This document shows, in pieces, positions 1 to 8,899 of a stretch of 64,000 nt of DNA. Origin of the DNA: Porphyromonadaceae bacterium UBA4262 (GTDB lineage Bacteria; Bacteroidota; Bacteroidia; Bacteroidales; Muribaculaceae); the NCBI GenBank assembly GCA_002396085.1, contig DGWI01000015.1, forward strand, positions 30,214 through 94,213, read 5' to 3'. A program made the translations under genes and the position numbers. The number at the start of each line of letters is the position of its first letter. Position 1 is the stretch's first letter. The notes beneath the pieces were generated by a model. That model did no database searches and was not told the DNA's origin. It worked only from the letters and a program-made list of their open reading frames with translations.

Positions 1-462
1 CCGGGCGAACTGTTGAACTTTGAGCTGCTCACCGCCGAGGGCGAGACCATGGATGCTGCCGCACAGCTGCCGGGCGACTACACGGTCACCGACGCCATGA
101 ATGGTCCCTGGGCACCGGGCAACTACCTCAACGGCATGCTCTATCCGGGCTACGGTTTCCCGATGGGCACCTACTATGCCGTCTATGGCGAAGGTGGTGC
201 TGAGACGCGCCTCAAGGGCTTTGTCACCGACGGCACCGTGCACGTCGATGTCGATGGCGACAACGTGCGCATGCAGGCCAACCTCATCGCCGAGGGCGGC
301 CACACGATCACGATGGACTACACCGCCCCCGTGAGCAGCATCATCGAGCGCAGCTACATGAAGGCCAAGGCGGGCACGCCGCGCGGCATCAAGGGCGCAA
401 TGCAGCCGGTCAAGCGCACCAACATCCGCAACAACAACGTCCTGCGCCTGATCAAGAAGTAA
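1..462 (+). CDS. C-terminal part of an unrecognised, probably secreted protein (5' end outside window)
   Basis: The reading frame is open from the first base, so the start lies outside the window and only about 153 residues are visible. The fragment is rich in Gly, Tyr and Asp and alternates short beta-like stretches (YYAVYGEGG, RLKGFVTDGTVHVDVDGD). It ends in a basic tail with LRLIKK. I do not recognise a family; the texture matches the beta-rich C-terminal regions of Bacteroidales exported proteins. A strong hairpin terminator follows at 568-612 after a short-word repeat. The frame is confident, the function unknown. Confidence 0.75.
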   Translation, partial: PGELLNFELLTAEGETMDAAAQLPGDYTVTDAMNGPWAPGNYLNGMLYPGYGFPMGTYYAVYGEGGAETRLKGFVTDGTVHVDVDGDNVRMQANLIAEGGHTITMDYTAPVSSIIERSYMKAKAGTPRGIKGAMQPVKRTNIRNNNVLRLIKK

Positions 463-465
463 ACG

Positions 466-536
466 AGTTACGAGCTACGAGCTACTAGTTACGAGCTACG
501 AACTACGAGCTACGAGTTACGAGCATGTAGCTCGGC
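466..536 (+). repeat. Short-word repeat, GAGTTACGAGCTAC type
   Basis: The words gagttac, gagctac and variants are repeated about seven times directly after the stop codon. The same family recurs at 2986-3023 and 10008-10050. In all three places it has the same orientation relative to the gene that ends there. Confidence 0.8.
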
Positions 537-567
537 GCAAATTCCGAATCAGACGATTGTCCATATT

Positions 568-612
568 ATGAGTGGGGATGAAGCATCGCTGCTTCATCCC
601 CACTCATTTTTC
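568..612 (+). terminator. Rho-independent terminator
   Basis: A 17-bp perfect stem (568-584 with 591-607, loop atcgct) is followed by a short T run. It ends the partial gene at the left edge. Confidence 0.85.
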
Positions 613-688
613 CACCATTGTCGAAAATCGCAAAATGTTTGCGTGTATTTATACAACTTAAAACCTTCCACTGCCGTCATAATACAAC

Positions 689-721
689 AAGCCACGCTAG
701 GCGCTGTGCCTTGCGTGGCTT
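689..721 (-). terminator. Hairpin terminator of the gene ending at 747
   Basis: The arms aagccacgc and gcgtggctt enclose a smaller inner hairpin (aggc/gcct). On the minus strand it is followed by a T-rich stretch (ttgttgtatt). Confidence 0.6.
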
Positions 722-746
722 GGATACAAGAGGATGTTTTCGCTTA

Positions 747-2819
747 TTATTTGAGAACCTTGGTGGTCTTGCCGCCCTGACGGACGATGAACACGCCATG
801 ACGACCGGTAGTGTCGGCCACACGACGACCGTCGATGGTATAAACCTCGGTCACAGCACTCTGATTATCGGCATCGACTGTGTTGATGCCCACAAAGCCA
901 TTGGCATTGACACCAAGGTAGTCGAGCACCAGGTTGAGGCTCGTCGACGGGCTGGTAACATGCACAGCCATGCGATAGGCACCACTGACCTCGGGGGTGA
1001 AGCGGAGCGCAAACTCGTTGTCGCCCTCGATGACGGTAGCAGGCAAGAGTTCGCTATAGGTCTCGGGGTGCATGCCCTGGCCATAGAAGGCGCTCACGGT
1101 CTCGGGATATTCACTGCCCATGGGGCGAGCGTCGAAGTAGAAGGTGTACTCAACACCGGCCTCGAGCTGCACCAGCGGTGTGATGAACCAGTCGTCGGCA
1201 TCCTCGTCGCTATTGTACTTGTAGACGTAAGTGCCAAACTGCTCACCCGTCCACTGCCAGGTGTAGCCATCGCGGTTGATGTCAAGCACCGTGTAGAGGC
1301 TTGCTCCCTGCTGGGCATCGAAGTCCTCACGGAACGGGACCTCAAGCGGGGCACCGGTTGCGGCGTTGTTTGAGAGCGCCTCGGCGCTGGCCTGGTCGCC
1401 ATTGATGGCCTTCACGCCGAAGTGACACGGCTTGCGCTCGGTGATGGCACTCAGGTCTTTGTGCAACTCGTTGCTATTGGCACTCATGGCCATTGCACGA
1501 AGGGTGGCTGGTGCAGCCTGCTCCTCGCCATCGACATAGCACACCACCTCGTAGGTGATGTTGTCGGCATCAAAGTATCCGCCATTGAGGCTCGTGGTGA
1601 CCGCGTCCCAGGTGACAGTAGCCTTGCCCTCGGCATCAATGTCGAGAAGCACATTCTGCGGAGCGGCGGGCACATCGTAGCCTATCCACAGGGTCAACGT
1701 GGCATCCTCGCCCTGGCCAGCCTCGTTAGTGGCATAGACGCGGAAGCGGGTGTTGCCGCTGGGCACGGTGACCGACTCGGTGATATTGCTGCCTGCGGCC
1801 GCTGCCTTCTCAACAATCTTCTCGCCATTGGCGTAGACCAAGTAGTTGAGGTCACCTGTCAGCGTCTGCCCGTCGACACTGGTCGATGGCAACGTGAACG
1901 AGAGGGTTCCCGCGTTGGCTCCCTCAGCGAAATTGGCAGCAAGGTTGGTCACTGCCGACGGAGCAGCCTGTGCGGCGGCCTTCTTGGCAATCGACAGGGC
2001 GAAGAAGCGTTCCTGCCAGGGGAAGTTGCCACGCACAGTGGCAGTGCCAGTGGCCGGATCGACCTCATAGAGCACACCCTCGTCCTCGACCGTCGTGGCC
2101 CACCACAAGTGACCGGTAGCCGGGTCAAAGCACATGCTCTGATCCACATTGTCGGGCCAGACTCCGGTGTCGCCCACCTCGGTCTCCTCGCCCGTCTGCT
2201 TGTTGATTTGATAGAGCACGCCATAGTCGTCGATGCCATACAGGTTGCCTTGATAGTCACAGGCGATGCACATGTAGTAGTGCTCCAGTTCACCGATGTC
2301 CTCGCGCGTCAGGTTGTCGATATCGACACGCGCCAGCATCGAGCTGTAGCCATAATTGGCCTCGTAGATGCCATAGAGTTCGCCCGAAGCAGGGTCCTCA
2401 ATGAGCATACCGCCCGCGGCAGCCAACTCCTCGGGCACCTCGGCACCATATCGCAGGTCGTCGCGGTCCCAGTGCACCGTTCCATCGGCAGCAAAATAGC
2501 ACTCATAGATGGCGCACTGCACGGGCATATAGCTGCCCGGATCATAATAGTTGATAAACTGGAACAAGTCGTTGCGGAACACGCCACCGCCGTTGGCGTT
2601 CATCATCGTGCTGACGTAGACCGTGTCGAGCTGGATGGTCTGGGCGGGCTTGAACTTGTAGATGCCGCGCAGGTTGTCCAGACTGTTGTTGATGTCGGTC
2701 TCATAGACAAGGTTAGCAATAAACTCGGGCAACTGCGCGTCGGACGATTGAGCGGCTGCATGGCCTCCCATCAGCAATGCGGCAAGTGCCATCATGATGG
2801 ATGTCTTGTTTCTCTTCAT
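747..2819 (-). CDS. Secreted Fn3 / choice-of-anchor-J type protein with T9SS-like tail
   Basis: The 690-residue product starts with a signal peptide (residues 1-23, ending HAAAQ). Residues about 25-280 look propeller-like, with repeated units of the kind GxLYGI / GVLYQINKQTGEETEVG / VLYEVDPATGTATVRG. Two fibronectin-III-like domains follow (about 285-380 and 385-490), then a beta-sandwich resembling choice-of-anchor J/MAM domains (about 494-640). The last 35 residues (VYTIDGRRV ... GVFIVRQGGKTTKVLK) resemble a type A T9SS sorting signal. There is no dockerin. It probably acts at or outside the cell surface; substrate unknown. The gene is separate from the upstream operon, with a promoter-like box at 2899-2906. 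Confidence 0.8.
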   Translation of the reverse strand: MKRNKTSIMMALAALLMGGHAAAQSSDAQLPEFIANLVYETDINNSLDNLRGIYKFKPAQTIQLDTVYVSTMMNANGGGVFRNDLFQFINYYDPGSYMPVQCAIYECYFAADGTVHWDRDDLRYGAEVPEELAAAGGMLIEDPASGELYGIYEANYGYSSMLARVDIDNLTREDIGELEHYYMCIACDYQGNLYGIDDYGVLYQINKQTGEETEVGDTGVWPDNVDQSMCFDPATGHLWWATTVEDEGVLYEVDPATGTATVRGNFPWQERFFALSIAKKAAAQAAPSAVTNLAANFAEGANAGTLSFTLPSTSVDGQTLTGDLNYLVYANGEKIVEKAAAAGSNITESVTVPSGNTRFRVYATNEAGQGEDATLTLWIGYDVPAAPQNVLLDIDAEGKATVTWDAVTTSLNGGYFDADNITYEVVCYVDGEEQAAPATLRAMAMSANSNELHKDLSAITERKPCHFGVKAINGDQASAEALSNNAATGAPLEVPFREDFDAQQGASLYTVLDINRDGYTWQWTGEQFGTYVYKYNSDEDADDWFITPLVQLEAGVEYTFYFDARPMGSEYPETVSAFYGQGMHPETYSELLPATVIEGDNEFALRFTPEVSGAYRMAVHVTSPSTSLNLVLDYLGVNANGFVGINTVDADNQSAVTEVYTIDGRRVADTTGRHGVFIVRQGGKTTKVLK

Positions 2820-2898
2820 GAACTTTGGGTTTTGGTATTTAATTGGTTTAGTGAGTATTATCGGTCATCATCCCATGACATGGGGCGTTAGACACCTG

Positions 2899-2906
2899 CA
2901 AAAATA
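2899..2906 (-). promoter_or_regulatory. Possible -7 box for the gene at 747-2819
   Basis: On the minus strand the sequence reads TATTTTTG, matching TAnnTTTG, 80 nt upstream of the start codon. No TTTG lies 19-21 nt upstream, so support is weak. Confidence 0.35.
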
Positions 2907-2985
2907 GTAAAAAATCCGCAATCTGACCCCAGTAATTGGTATCTCATGCAGATTTTAGCCCACATCCATCGGTGCAGGTGGTGCG

Positions 2986-3023
2986 CTTGTAACTAGTAAC
3001 TTGTAACTCGTAACTTGTAACTC
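2986..3023 (-). repeat. Short-word repeat, GAGTTACAAGTTAC type
   Basis: Read on the minus strand, gagttac/aagttac/tagttac words follow one another directly downstream of the C10 peptidase stop codon. It is the same family as 466-536 and 10008-10050. Confidence 0.75.
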
Positions 3024-4230
3024 ACTTGCCCAGCATGATGTTGATCACCGCGTTGACATCGGCAATGTCCACCTGGCCGTCACCAGCCACATCGCTCGCA
3101 GCCAGCAACTCGTCGCTCGTAGCTACCTTGCCCAGCATCACGTTGATCACCGCGTTGACATCGGCAATGTCCACCACGCCGTCGCCCGTCACATCGCCAG
3201 TGACCACAGTCGCAGCCGGCACGAAGCCCAGCACCATGTCCTGGTAGTCGTTGAGTTCAAAGATGAGCGGGTCGAGCAGCGCCACGTCATAGTATCCGTT
3301 GGCCTTGCCCTGCCAGCCCCAGTTGACATGCACCAGACCGTTCTCATCATATCCGTCGATGACGAACGAGTGGCCGCCCACGATGCCCTGCACAAAGTCG
3401 ACCTGGACACCGGTGTAGAGGATGGGCCGCCCCGCATTCAACTCGGTGTAAATCATCTCCATCCACTGCGGCTCGCTATAGTCGGTGCGCACCACATAGT
3501 GCATCTGGTCGCTGTAGCCCATGTGATTGACCAGCCCGTAGATGGCATTCTGATTGGACGACCCGCTGGCATTGGTTCCATAGTTCATCATGCTGATGAG
3601 TCCGCAATGATAACTGAGTTGTGCCACCGCACGCCCTTGCGCCTCGTTGTAGCCGTTCTTGTAGTAGTCGAGCATACTGTCCCAGTCAAAGGTGGAACTG
3701 AATGCCGTGTGTGCTGCTTGGTCGCCAATGAAGAAGTCATACTCGCCACTCGCTTGCCGTGGATATCGATAGTAGTGCACAATCTGAGCCACAGCGGTGG
3801 CAACACAACCCACGTCGCAGTGTGCCACATCGGGCGAATAGTCCTCGCAGATGTCGCCCTCGGCAGTGGGGCACCAAGCGTTGAAGGGTGCCTCCTGTCC
3901 CCACAGGGTTGTTAACAGTGAGTCGACCCGTGCGGCAAATCGGGTGGTGTCGGGCGGTGTGGTCGGGGCCTTGCGCGACCCCACGCGTTGCATGGCATTC
4001 AGCCACCACTGCAGCCCCGGGTTTCCCGACTGCAGGTCGAGTTGCGCGGTCGGCGAATAAGCCAACACACGAGGCTCGGCCGTGTCGGTGTCGATGATGA
4101 CAAATCCCCCACCCTGCTTGCCATAGATTTCCATACGGTCGGTGCCCTTCAGCAACTGGAAATCAGCCCCAGCATGCGCCACCACATTAACCCACAGTAA
4201 CGTCAATAATAGTATTATTCTCATGATCAA
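3022..4230 (-). CDS. Secreted C10 (streptopain-like) cysteine peptidase with C-terminal dockerin pair
   Basis: The 402-residue product has a signal peptide (about 1-20) and an inhibitory-type propeptide region to about residue 110. The papain-like C10 domain has its nucleophile at Cys142 (DVGCVATAVAQIVHYY) and catalytic His287 (GGHSFVIDGYDENG), followed by the family's VNWGW motif. Residues about 342-402 are two EF-hand-like dockerin repeats with all Asp ligands (DVTGDGVVDIAD and DVAGDGQVDIAD). The protein ends exactly at MLGK and has no T9SS-like tail. C10 enzymes are secreted endopeptidases. It is the last gene of a four-gene operon, starting 2 nt after the CotH gene stop. The dockerin cassette is almost the same DNA as in the gene at 8900-9853. 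Confidence 0.93.
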   Translation of the reverse strand: MIMRIILLLTLLWVNVVAHAGADFQLLKGTDRMEIYGKQGGGFVIIDTDTAEPRVLAYSPTAQLDLQSGNPGLQWWLNAMQRVGSRKAPTTPPDTTRFAARVDSLLTTLWGQEAPFNAWCPTAEGDICEDYSPDVAHCDVGCVATAVAQIVHYYRYPRQASGEYDFFIGDQAAHTAFSSTFDWDSMLDYYKNGYNEAQGRAVAQLSYHCGLISMMNYGTNASGSSNQNAIYGLVNHMGYSDQMHYVVRTDYSEPQWMEMIYTELNAGRPILYTGVQVDFVQGIVGGHSFVIDGYDENGLVHVNWGWQGKANGYYDVALLDPLIFELNDYQDMVLGFVPAATVVTGDVTGDGVVDIADVNAVINVMLGKVATSDELLAASDVAGDGQVDIADVNAVINIMLGK

Positions 4231-4232
4231 AT

Positions 4233-6680
4233 TTATTTACCTAACAGTATGTTAATAATTGCGTTGACATCGGCGATATCGACTGCGCCATCGCCCGTAA
4301 GATCGGCGTCGACCTGTGTGTCAATCCCCAGCATGGCATTGATGGCGATGTTGACATCGGCAATGTCGACCTTGCCGTCGTGGTTAAGGTCGCCGGTCAC
4401 ATTGCCTGCGATGATGGCATTGAGTTGAACAGCGCCCTCGGCGGGCATCACAAAGGCATATTCCCTGCCGGTGACAGTGGACGTTGATACCTGTCCATTG
4501 GCCATTGTTGTGACAACACGCCACCCTGTGATGTCGAGACTGGTCGTCTGAGCACGCACCACCACATTGCGATGCGCAAACATCTTGCCGTCAAAGTTGT
4601 GATAGCGCAGCGGCACATCGTTGATGCTCAAGTTGATGACCTGTTGCTGGGCTTCAGGCAGTTCGACATTGACGGTGAGCGGAATGGGCGCCCCCAGGCT
4701 GTAGAACTGCGACAAGTGGTCATACATGAAATTGGCGCGCCCCTCGAGCCAATGATTGGCAAAGGCCATGGCACTGGCGTAGTTGCTCACCTCCCAATAG
4801 TTGGGAATGGCCGCCTGATAGAAGGGAATCTCGTCCTTGACCATAACATACATGGGGTCCCACACGGCATGGGCGCCGCGTGCATTGAGGAAGTCACCCA
4901 TGTAGATGGCCATCAGGTTGGTGAACTGACGCTTGTATTCATCGTTTTTCATCATGTTGCGGAACATGATGGTGTAGTCCCACTCGTTGGAGCCCTGCGC
5001 CCCCAGGTTAATGCCATGCTGCAGGGCATAACCCGGATTGTAGAACCACTCGAAGATGGGGAAGTCATAGTCGATATCGTCCAAGCCCAGCCCGAAGTCG
5101 CAATCCTTGGCGATGATGCGCCAGCGCCCGCCCTCCTGTGTGGGTCGCCACCACATGCAATTGTTGCCCGGGAAGTCATAGTTGTTGAAGTAGAAGTTCA
5201 TGGCCATGATGTTGTTGAACTCCGGCAGGTCGACGCGCTGGGCATACTCGTCAACTGAGTGTCCGGCCTGGCTATAGAATGCCTTGAAGTCCTCCCAATG
5301 CTGGGGATTGCCCGCCTTGATCTCGGTGCCCCAATACTCCACCATGTCGATACTGTCGGCCACGGCGCTGCCATAGTTCGTCTCGATGTTGTGGTCGTTG
5401 CTGCGCTCGCGCACGTTGAGCATGCCATAGTACTTGCCGTTGATAAACACCATGGCAGGCTGCCATGCCTGCCAGTCGATATCGGCATTCATGCCCATGG
5501 TGCGCTGGATGATGGCGTCGCGCATATAGAGCGACTTGAAGTCGTTGCCACCGTTGCGCAACACGAGCGACTTAAACTCGGTCTTGCCGGGTTTCTGCTG
5601 GGGGAAGAACTCATAGCGCATGCGCTTGGTGCCGAAGCGCTTGTTGGCATAGACCACGAGCGACTTGATCGAGAAGAAGCGCGACGACTGCCCCATGACG
5701 CGCGTCTCACACAACTGGTTGATGACGCTGGGGGCGGCATTCTCGGGGAAATACTCGATGTTGACCGGCCGCCGCCAGGGATAGTAAAAGTTGGGGACCC
5801 TGAGGTTTCCGCTAGGTGTCCACTCAATCTCACCGCCAGCCAGGATGCCACGGCTCTCACCCCAGATATAGGCATCGTCGGTGACTAGCGAAACCACGGG
5901 TAACGTCTGGTTGCGCCCGAGCATGATGTAGGAGTGGGTGGTACTGCGCGGTGACAGGTAGCCATCGCACATCAGGACCGCACGCACCAGCGTGGTGGTG
6001 TCGAATGTCAGAGGCTCGCTATAGACCGCACTGGCTGCCGTTGGCTCACTGCCATCCAGCGTGTAGTGAATCTGTGTCCCCTCGGGCGTTCCGTCGGGCA
6101 GACTCAAGGTGAGCGTGATGTTCTCGCCGGTCGAGAGCACACACCCCTGACGGCTGAACACCGGATTGCCCAGCAGGGAGGTGAGCAATCGCCCACAGTT
6201 AGTCCTACCAGGTGTGGGCGTAGCTTGATAGCCCCACTCGGTGGCACCATCGGTGATGCGCCCATAGGCGATGTTGGGTGCCGGCTGCTTGGCCAGATTC
6301 ACCACCTGGTCAATGACCTGACCGTCCTTGAACAGATAGAGCGAACCGCCCTTGCCCGAATCGAGACGGAACGGCACATGCCGCCCTTCGTTCTCCTCGT
6401 CGCAATAGAGGATGATGGTACCATGGGCGGTAATCTGCGCATTGGGCAATGACCACGCCTGGTTGACATCAGATGTCAGCCCCAACTTGTAGTTGCCCAA
6501 GGTGACGCGCTGGTCACCGGCATTGTACAGTTCAACCCACGAGTCGGGAAACTGGCCTGAGTCATCCCACAAGCAATCGATGTTAGACTGCATCAACTCG
6601 TTGATGACAACTTGCGCCTGGCTGTCAAGGCCACTTATGGCTCCAGCCAAAACGATGAATGGTAAGAGTTTAAGTTTCAT
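4233..6680 (-). CDS. Secreted CotH-kinase family protein with lamin-tail domain and C-terminal dockerins
   Basis: The 815-residue product has a signal peptide (1-22). A lamin-tail-like domain follows (about 24-155, VVINELMQSN...DSWVELYNAG), then a chitobiase/Fn3-like domain with the typical HYTLDGSEPT (about 185-250). The CotH domain spans about 255-660 and contains KSLVLRNGGNDF and RWRIIAKDCDFGLGLDD, where the Asp/Asn metal and ATP ligands of CotH kinases lie. Residues about 761-815 are a dockerin pair (DLNHDGKVDIAD, DLTGDGAVDIAD) ending in LLGK. CotH kinases phosphorylate secreted proteins in spore formers; the substrate here is unknown. It starts 20 nt downstream of the subtilase stop and lies 2 nt before the C10 gene, so it is clearly co-transcribed. 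Confidence 0.9.
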   Translation of the reverse strand: MKLKLLPFIVLAGAISGLDSQAQVVINELMQSNIDCLWDDSGQFPDSWVELYNAGDQRVTLGNYKLGLTSDVNQAWSLPNAQITAHGTIILYCDEENEGRHVPFRLDSGKGGSLYLFKDGQVIDQVVNLAKQPAPNIAYGRITDGATEWGYQATPTPGRTNCGRLLTSLLGNPVFSRQGCVLSTGENITLTLSLPDGTPEGTQIHYTLDGSEPTAASAVYSEPLTFDTTTLVRAVLMCDGYLSPRSTTHSYIMLGRNQTLPVVSLVTDDAYIWGESRGILAGGEIEWTPSGNLRVPNFYYPWRRPVNIEYFPENAAPSVINQLCETRVMGQSSRFFSIKSLVVYANKRFGTKRMRYEFFPQQKPGKTEFKSLVLRNGGNDFKSLYMRDAIIQRTMGMNADIDWQAWQPAMVFINGKYYGMLNVRERSNDHNIETNYGSAVADSIDMVEYWGTEIKAGNPQHWEDFKAFYSQAGHSVDEYAQRVDLPEFNNIMAMNFYFNNYDFPGNNCMWWRPTQEGGRWRIIAKDCDFGLGLDDIDYDFPIFEWFYNPGYALQHGINLGAQGSNEWDYTIMFRNMMKNDEYKRQFTNLMAIYMGDFLNARGAHAVWDPMYVMVKDEIPFYQAAIPNYWEVSNYASAMAFANHWLEGRANFMYDHLSQFYSLGAPIPLTVNVELPEAQQQVINLSINDVPLRYHNFDGKMFAHRNVVVRAQTTSLDITGWRVVTTMANGQVSTSTVTGREYAFVMPAEGAVQLNAIIAGNVTGDLNHDGKVDIADVNIAINAMLGIDTQVDADLTGDGAVDIADVNAIINILLGK

Positions 6681-6700
6681 GGTTGGATGGATCTTTATAG

Positions 6701-8887
6701 TTATGGGCGTATCAAGGTTGAGCCTGTTGTCATCGGGTCGGCTGTGTTGAGTTGCACGGCATAGAGCTGGCCGGGAATGAGCGATGAGAGGTCGAGCGTG
6801 CCATCGTGGTCGAGCGTTGCCGCTAGTGCCCGCTGGCCATCGGGGGTGTAGATGGTGACCTCGCCGGCGGCATCGCCCGCCATGTCGACATGCAGCCGAT
6901 TGTCACGCACATCGATGCGGGCCTGACGTGGCTGGTGCGTCGACAGATTGGGAATGTTGTCCATCGCGCCCAGGATGTAGAGCAGACCCTTGTAGACATC
7001 TATCTGACCGTAGCCGTAAGTGTTGTTGGGGTAAGTCATTGAGGCTTCGGGCTTGGTGGCAGTGTGTGCCAGCACCTCCTCGATGCGCTCGGCCGTGAGC
7101 GTGGGGTCGGCCTCGAGCCACAATGCGATAGCACCAGCCACAACAGGCGTTGACATCGATGTGCCCGACTGGGCCATAAAGTAAAAGTCCTTGCCACCGA
7201 CATTGACCTTGTCGACCAGCGACTTGCGCGACTCGTCAACGCTCGAGAACGAGTTGAAAGCCGCATTGATGTTCAGTCCCGGTGCCACAACCGTGGGCTT
7301 GATGCGACCGTCAAACGTGGGCCCCTGCGATGAGAATTTGGTGATTTGACCCACCTGATTAGGAGCATAGCCAATCATGTCGGCGTTGGTCTCGCCATCG
7401 ATGTTGGTGAACGTCGACTTGTAGCCCGTGGCACCCACACTGATGATGCCATCGAGCGTGGCAGGCCACGAAACCGTGCATCCGGGCTGAGCATCGTTAT
7501 AGACGCTGGACCCGCCGACATTGACCATCGGGCAGAGGAAGAGGTCGCTGTAGGCCCATGCCGGCCCGTCGCCGGTGACCGAGCACAGCGCGCCGCACAA
7601 CAACAGATAGAACAGGTCGGGCATCTTGCCATCGACGTGATAGACTGTGCCACGCTCATCTTGCATGTCGCTGCGCGTGATGGCCAGCTTGACATCACCC
7701 TGGCTGATGGTTGTCGCCAGCCAGCAGGTGTCGCCTTGCAGCGCGTCGACGCTATCGGTATCAAATGCCAGCGTGCCCTGGATGCCACCGCCCGAGAACT
7801 TATAGCCCAGGAAGTCAAACTGCACGCGCTGGTTGACCGGGGTGACAATGTCCATGTCGATGGTGCCACCACCGCCAATGCCGTGGACGATGCCCACGCC
7901 GGCCTGTCGGTCGCCATCGGGTTTCTCCATGCGACACATGCTGTTGCCCTCATTGCCGGCCCCGCCCACAATGATGCGTCCCGGGCCCACCAACTGCAGC
8001 AACGCCTCGCCCTCGAGCAACCGCTGCCTGGTGAGCGTGAGACTCTCGCAGCTGCTAAAGTTGATGACACAGGGCTTCCCATCGGCCGCTGCGCGGTCAA
8101 AGATGTACTTGAAGCCCAGCACGGCAGTGGCCGAGGTCAACGCGTCGGGATTCTCAAACTCGTCACGGGTCGAGTTGAAGTCGGCCACATAGATGTCGCT
8201 CTCGGGAGCCATGCCGGGATACTTGCCCTGCACGGGCGAGCCGGCCATAGTGCCCATCACATGGGTGCCATGAGTGCCTAAATAGGTGTACTGCGAGTGC
8301 CCATAGGCAGCAATCTCGTCGGTTGTCTCCAGCGCATGGCCCAGTGTGCCGTCGGCGTTGGGCCAGTGGAAGTCGTAATAGTACTTGACACGCAACTGCC
8401 CATTGGCGTCTGCAAAGGCGGGATGGGTAAAGTCAAAGCAACTGTCGAACACTCCGGCAGCCACGCCACGCCCCTTGAAAGCCTGAGGCAGATCCTGCCC
8501 CACATAGACCGGAGTGGCATTGATGATGCCTGGCGTGCTGTCCATGGCTGGGCGCGGCATGCGCTCGGCCTCGATGCGCTCTATGCGCGGGTCTTGCGAC
8601 AGGTCGGCCACACGGTCGATAGGGATGTCGACGATGTGGATGCGTCCCACATGGTCGATGACACGGCACCCGTAAGCCGTCAGGATGTCGGGCGACTGGT
8701 TGCTGTCGACAAATGTGAGCAATGCCTGGAACGTGCGACTGGCAGGTGCCTTAGCACCCGGACGACTATCGCTCATGTTGTGGCAGATGTCCATCACGCC
8801 GCGCGACACCTTGCTTGTGACTATTGCTTGCTGAGCCTGCACTGTGAGTGCGGCCAACATGATGATGAGGGTTATGATCTTTTTCAT
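6701..8887 (-). CDS. Secreted S8 subtilisin-like serine peptidase
   Basis: The 728-residue product has a signal peptide (1-19) and a prodomain to about 110. The subtilase triad is complete: Asp148 (GVFDSCFDFTH), His209 (GTHGTHVMGT) and Ser577 (SGTSMSTPVVAG), with the oxyanion Asn at about 312 (GGAGNEGN). A long insertion between His and Ser (about 340-470) fits PA-like or jelly-roll insertions of large subtilases. The last 80 residues (VTIYTPDGQRA ... LDLSSLIPGQLYAVQL) resemble a T9SS sorting domain. There is no dockerin, unlike its three operon partners. It starts 12 nt after the stop of the FGE-like gene and ends 20 nt before the CotH gene. Confidence 0.93.
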   Translation of the reverse strand: MKKIITLIIMLAALTVQAQQAIVTSKVSRGVMDICHNMSDSRPGAKAPASRTFQALLTFVDSNQSPDILTAYGCRVIDHVGRIHIVDIPIDRVADLSQDPRIERIEAERMPRPAMDSTPGIINATPVYVGQDLPQAFKGRGVAAGVFDSCFDFTHPAFADANGQLRVKYYYDFHWPNADGTLGHALETTDEIAAYGHSQYTYLGTHGTHVMGTMAGSPVQGKYPGMAPESDIYVADFNSTRDEFENPDALTSATAVLGFKYIFDRAAADGKPCVINFSSCESLTLTRQRLLEGEALLQLVGPGRIIVGGAGNEGNSMCRMEKPDGDRQAGVGIVHGIGGGGTIDMDIVTPVNQRVQFDFLGYKFSGGGIQGTLAFDTDSVDALQGDTCWLATTISQGDVKLAITRSDMQDERGTVYHVDGKMPDLFYLLLCGALCSVTGDGPAWAYSDLFLCPMVNVGGSSVYNDAQPGCTVSWPATLDGIISVGATGYKSTFTNIDGETNADMIGYAPNQVGQITKFSSQGPTFDGRIKPTVVAPGLNINAAFNSFSSVDESRKSLVDKVNVGGKDFYFMAQSGTSMSTPVVAGAIALWLEADPTLTAERIEEVLAHTATKPEASMTYPNNTYGYGQIDVYKGLLYILGAMDNIPNLSTHQPRQARIDVRDNRLHVDMAGDAAGEVTIYTPDGQRALAATLDHDGTLDLSSLIPGQLYAVQLNTADPMTTGSTLIRP

Positions 8888-8899
8888 GATTGCAGTGTG

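Noticed and set aside
568..780. Short open frame starting in a hairpin
   Set aside because: Its start codon lies in the stem of the terminator and its end overlaps the minus-strand gene.
1422..2891. Open frame of 489 codons opposite the gene at 747-2819
   Set aside because: It is the antisense shadow of a clear signal-peptide/Fn3 protein. Its translation is low in typical protein patterns (repeated Gly-Val-Asp-His runs).
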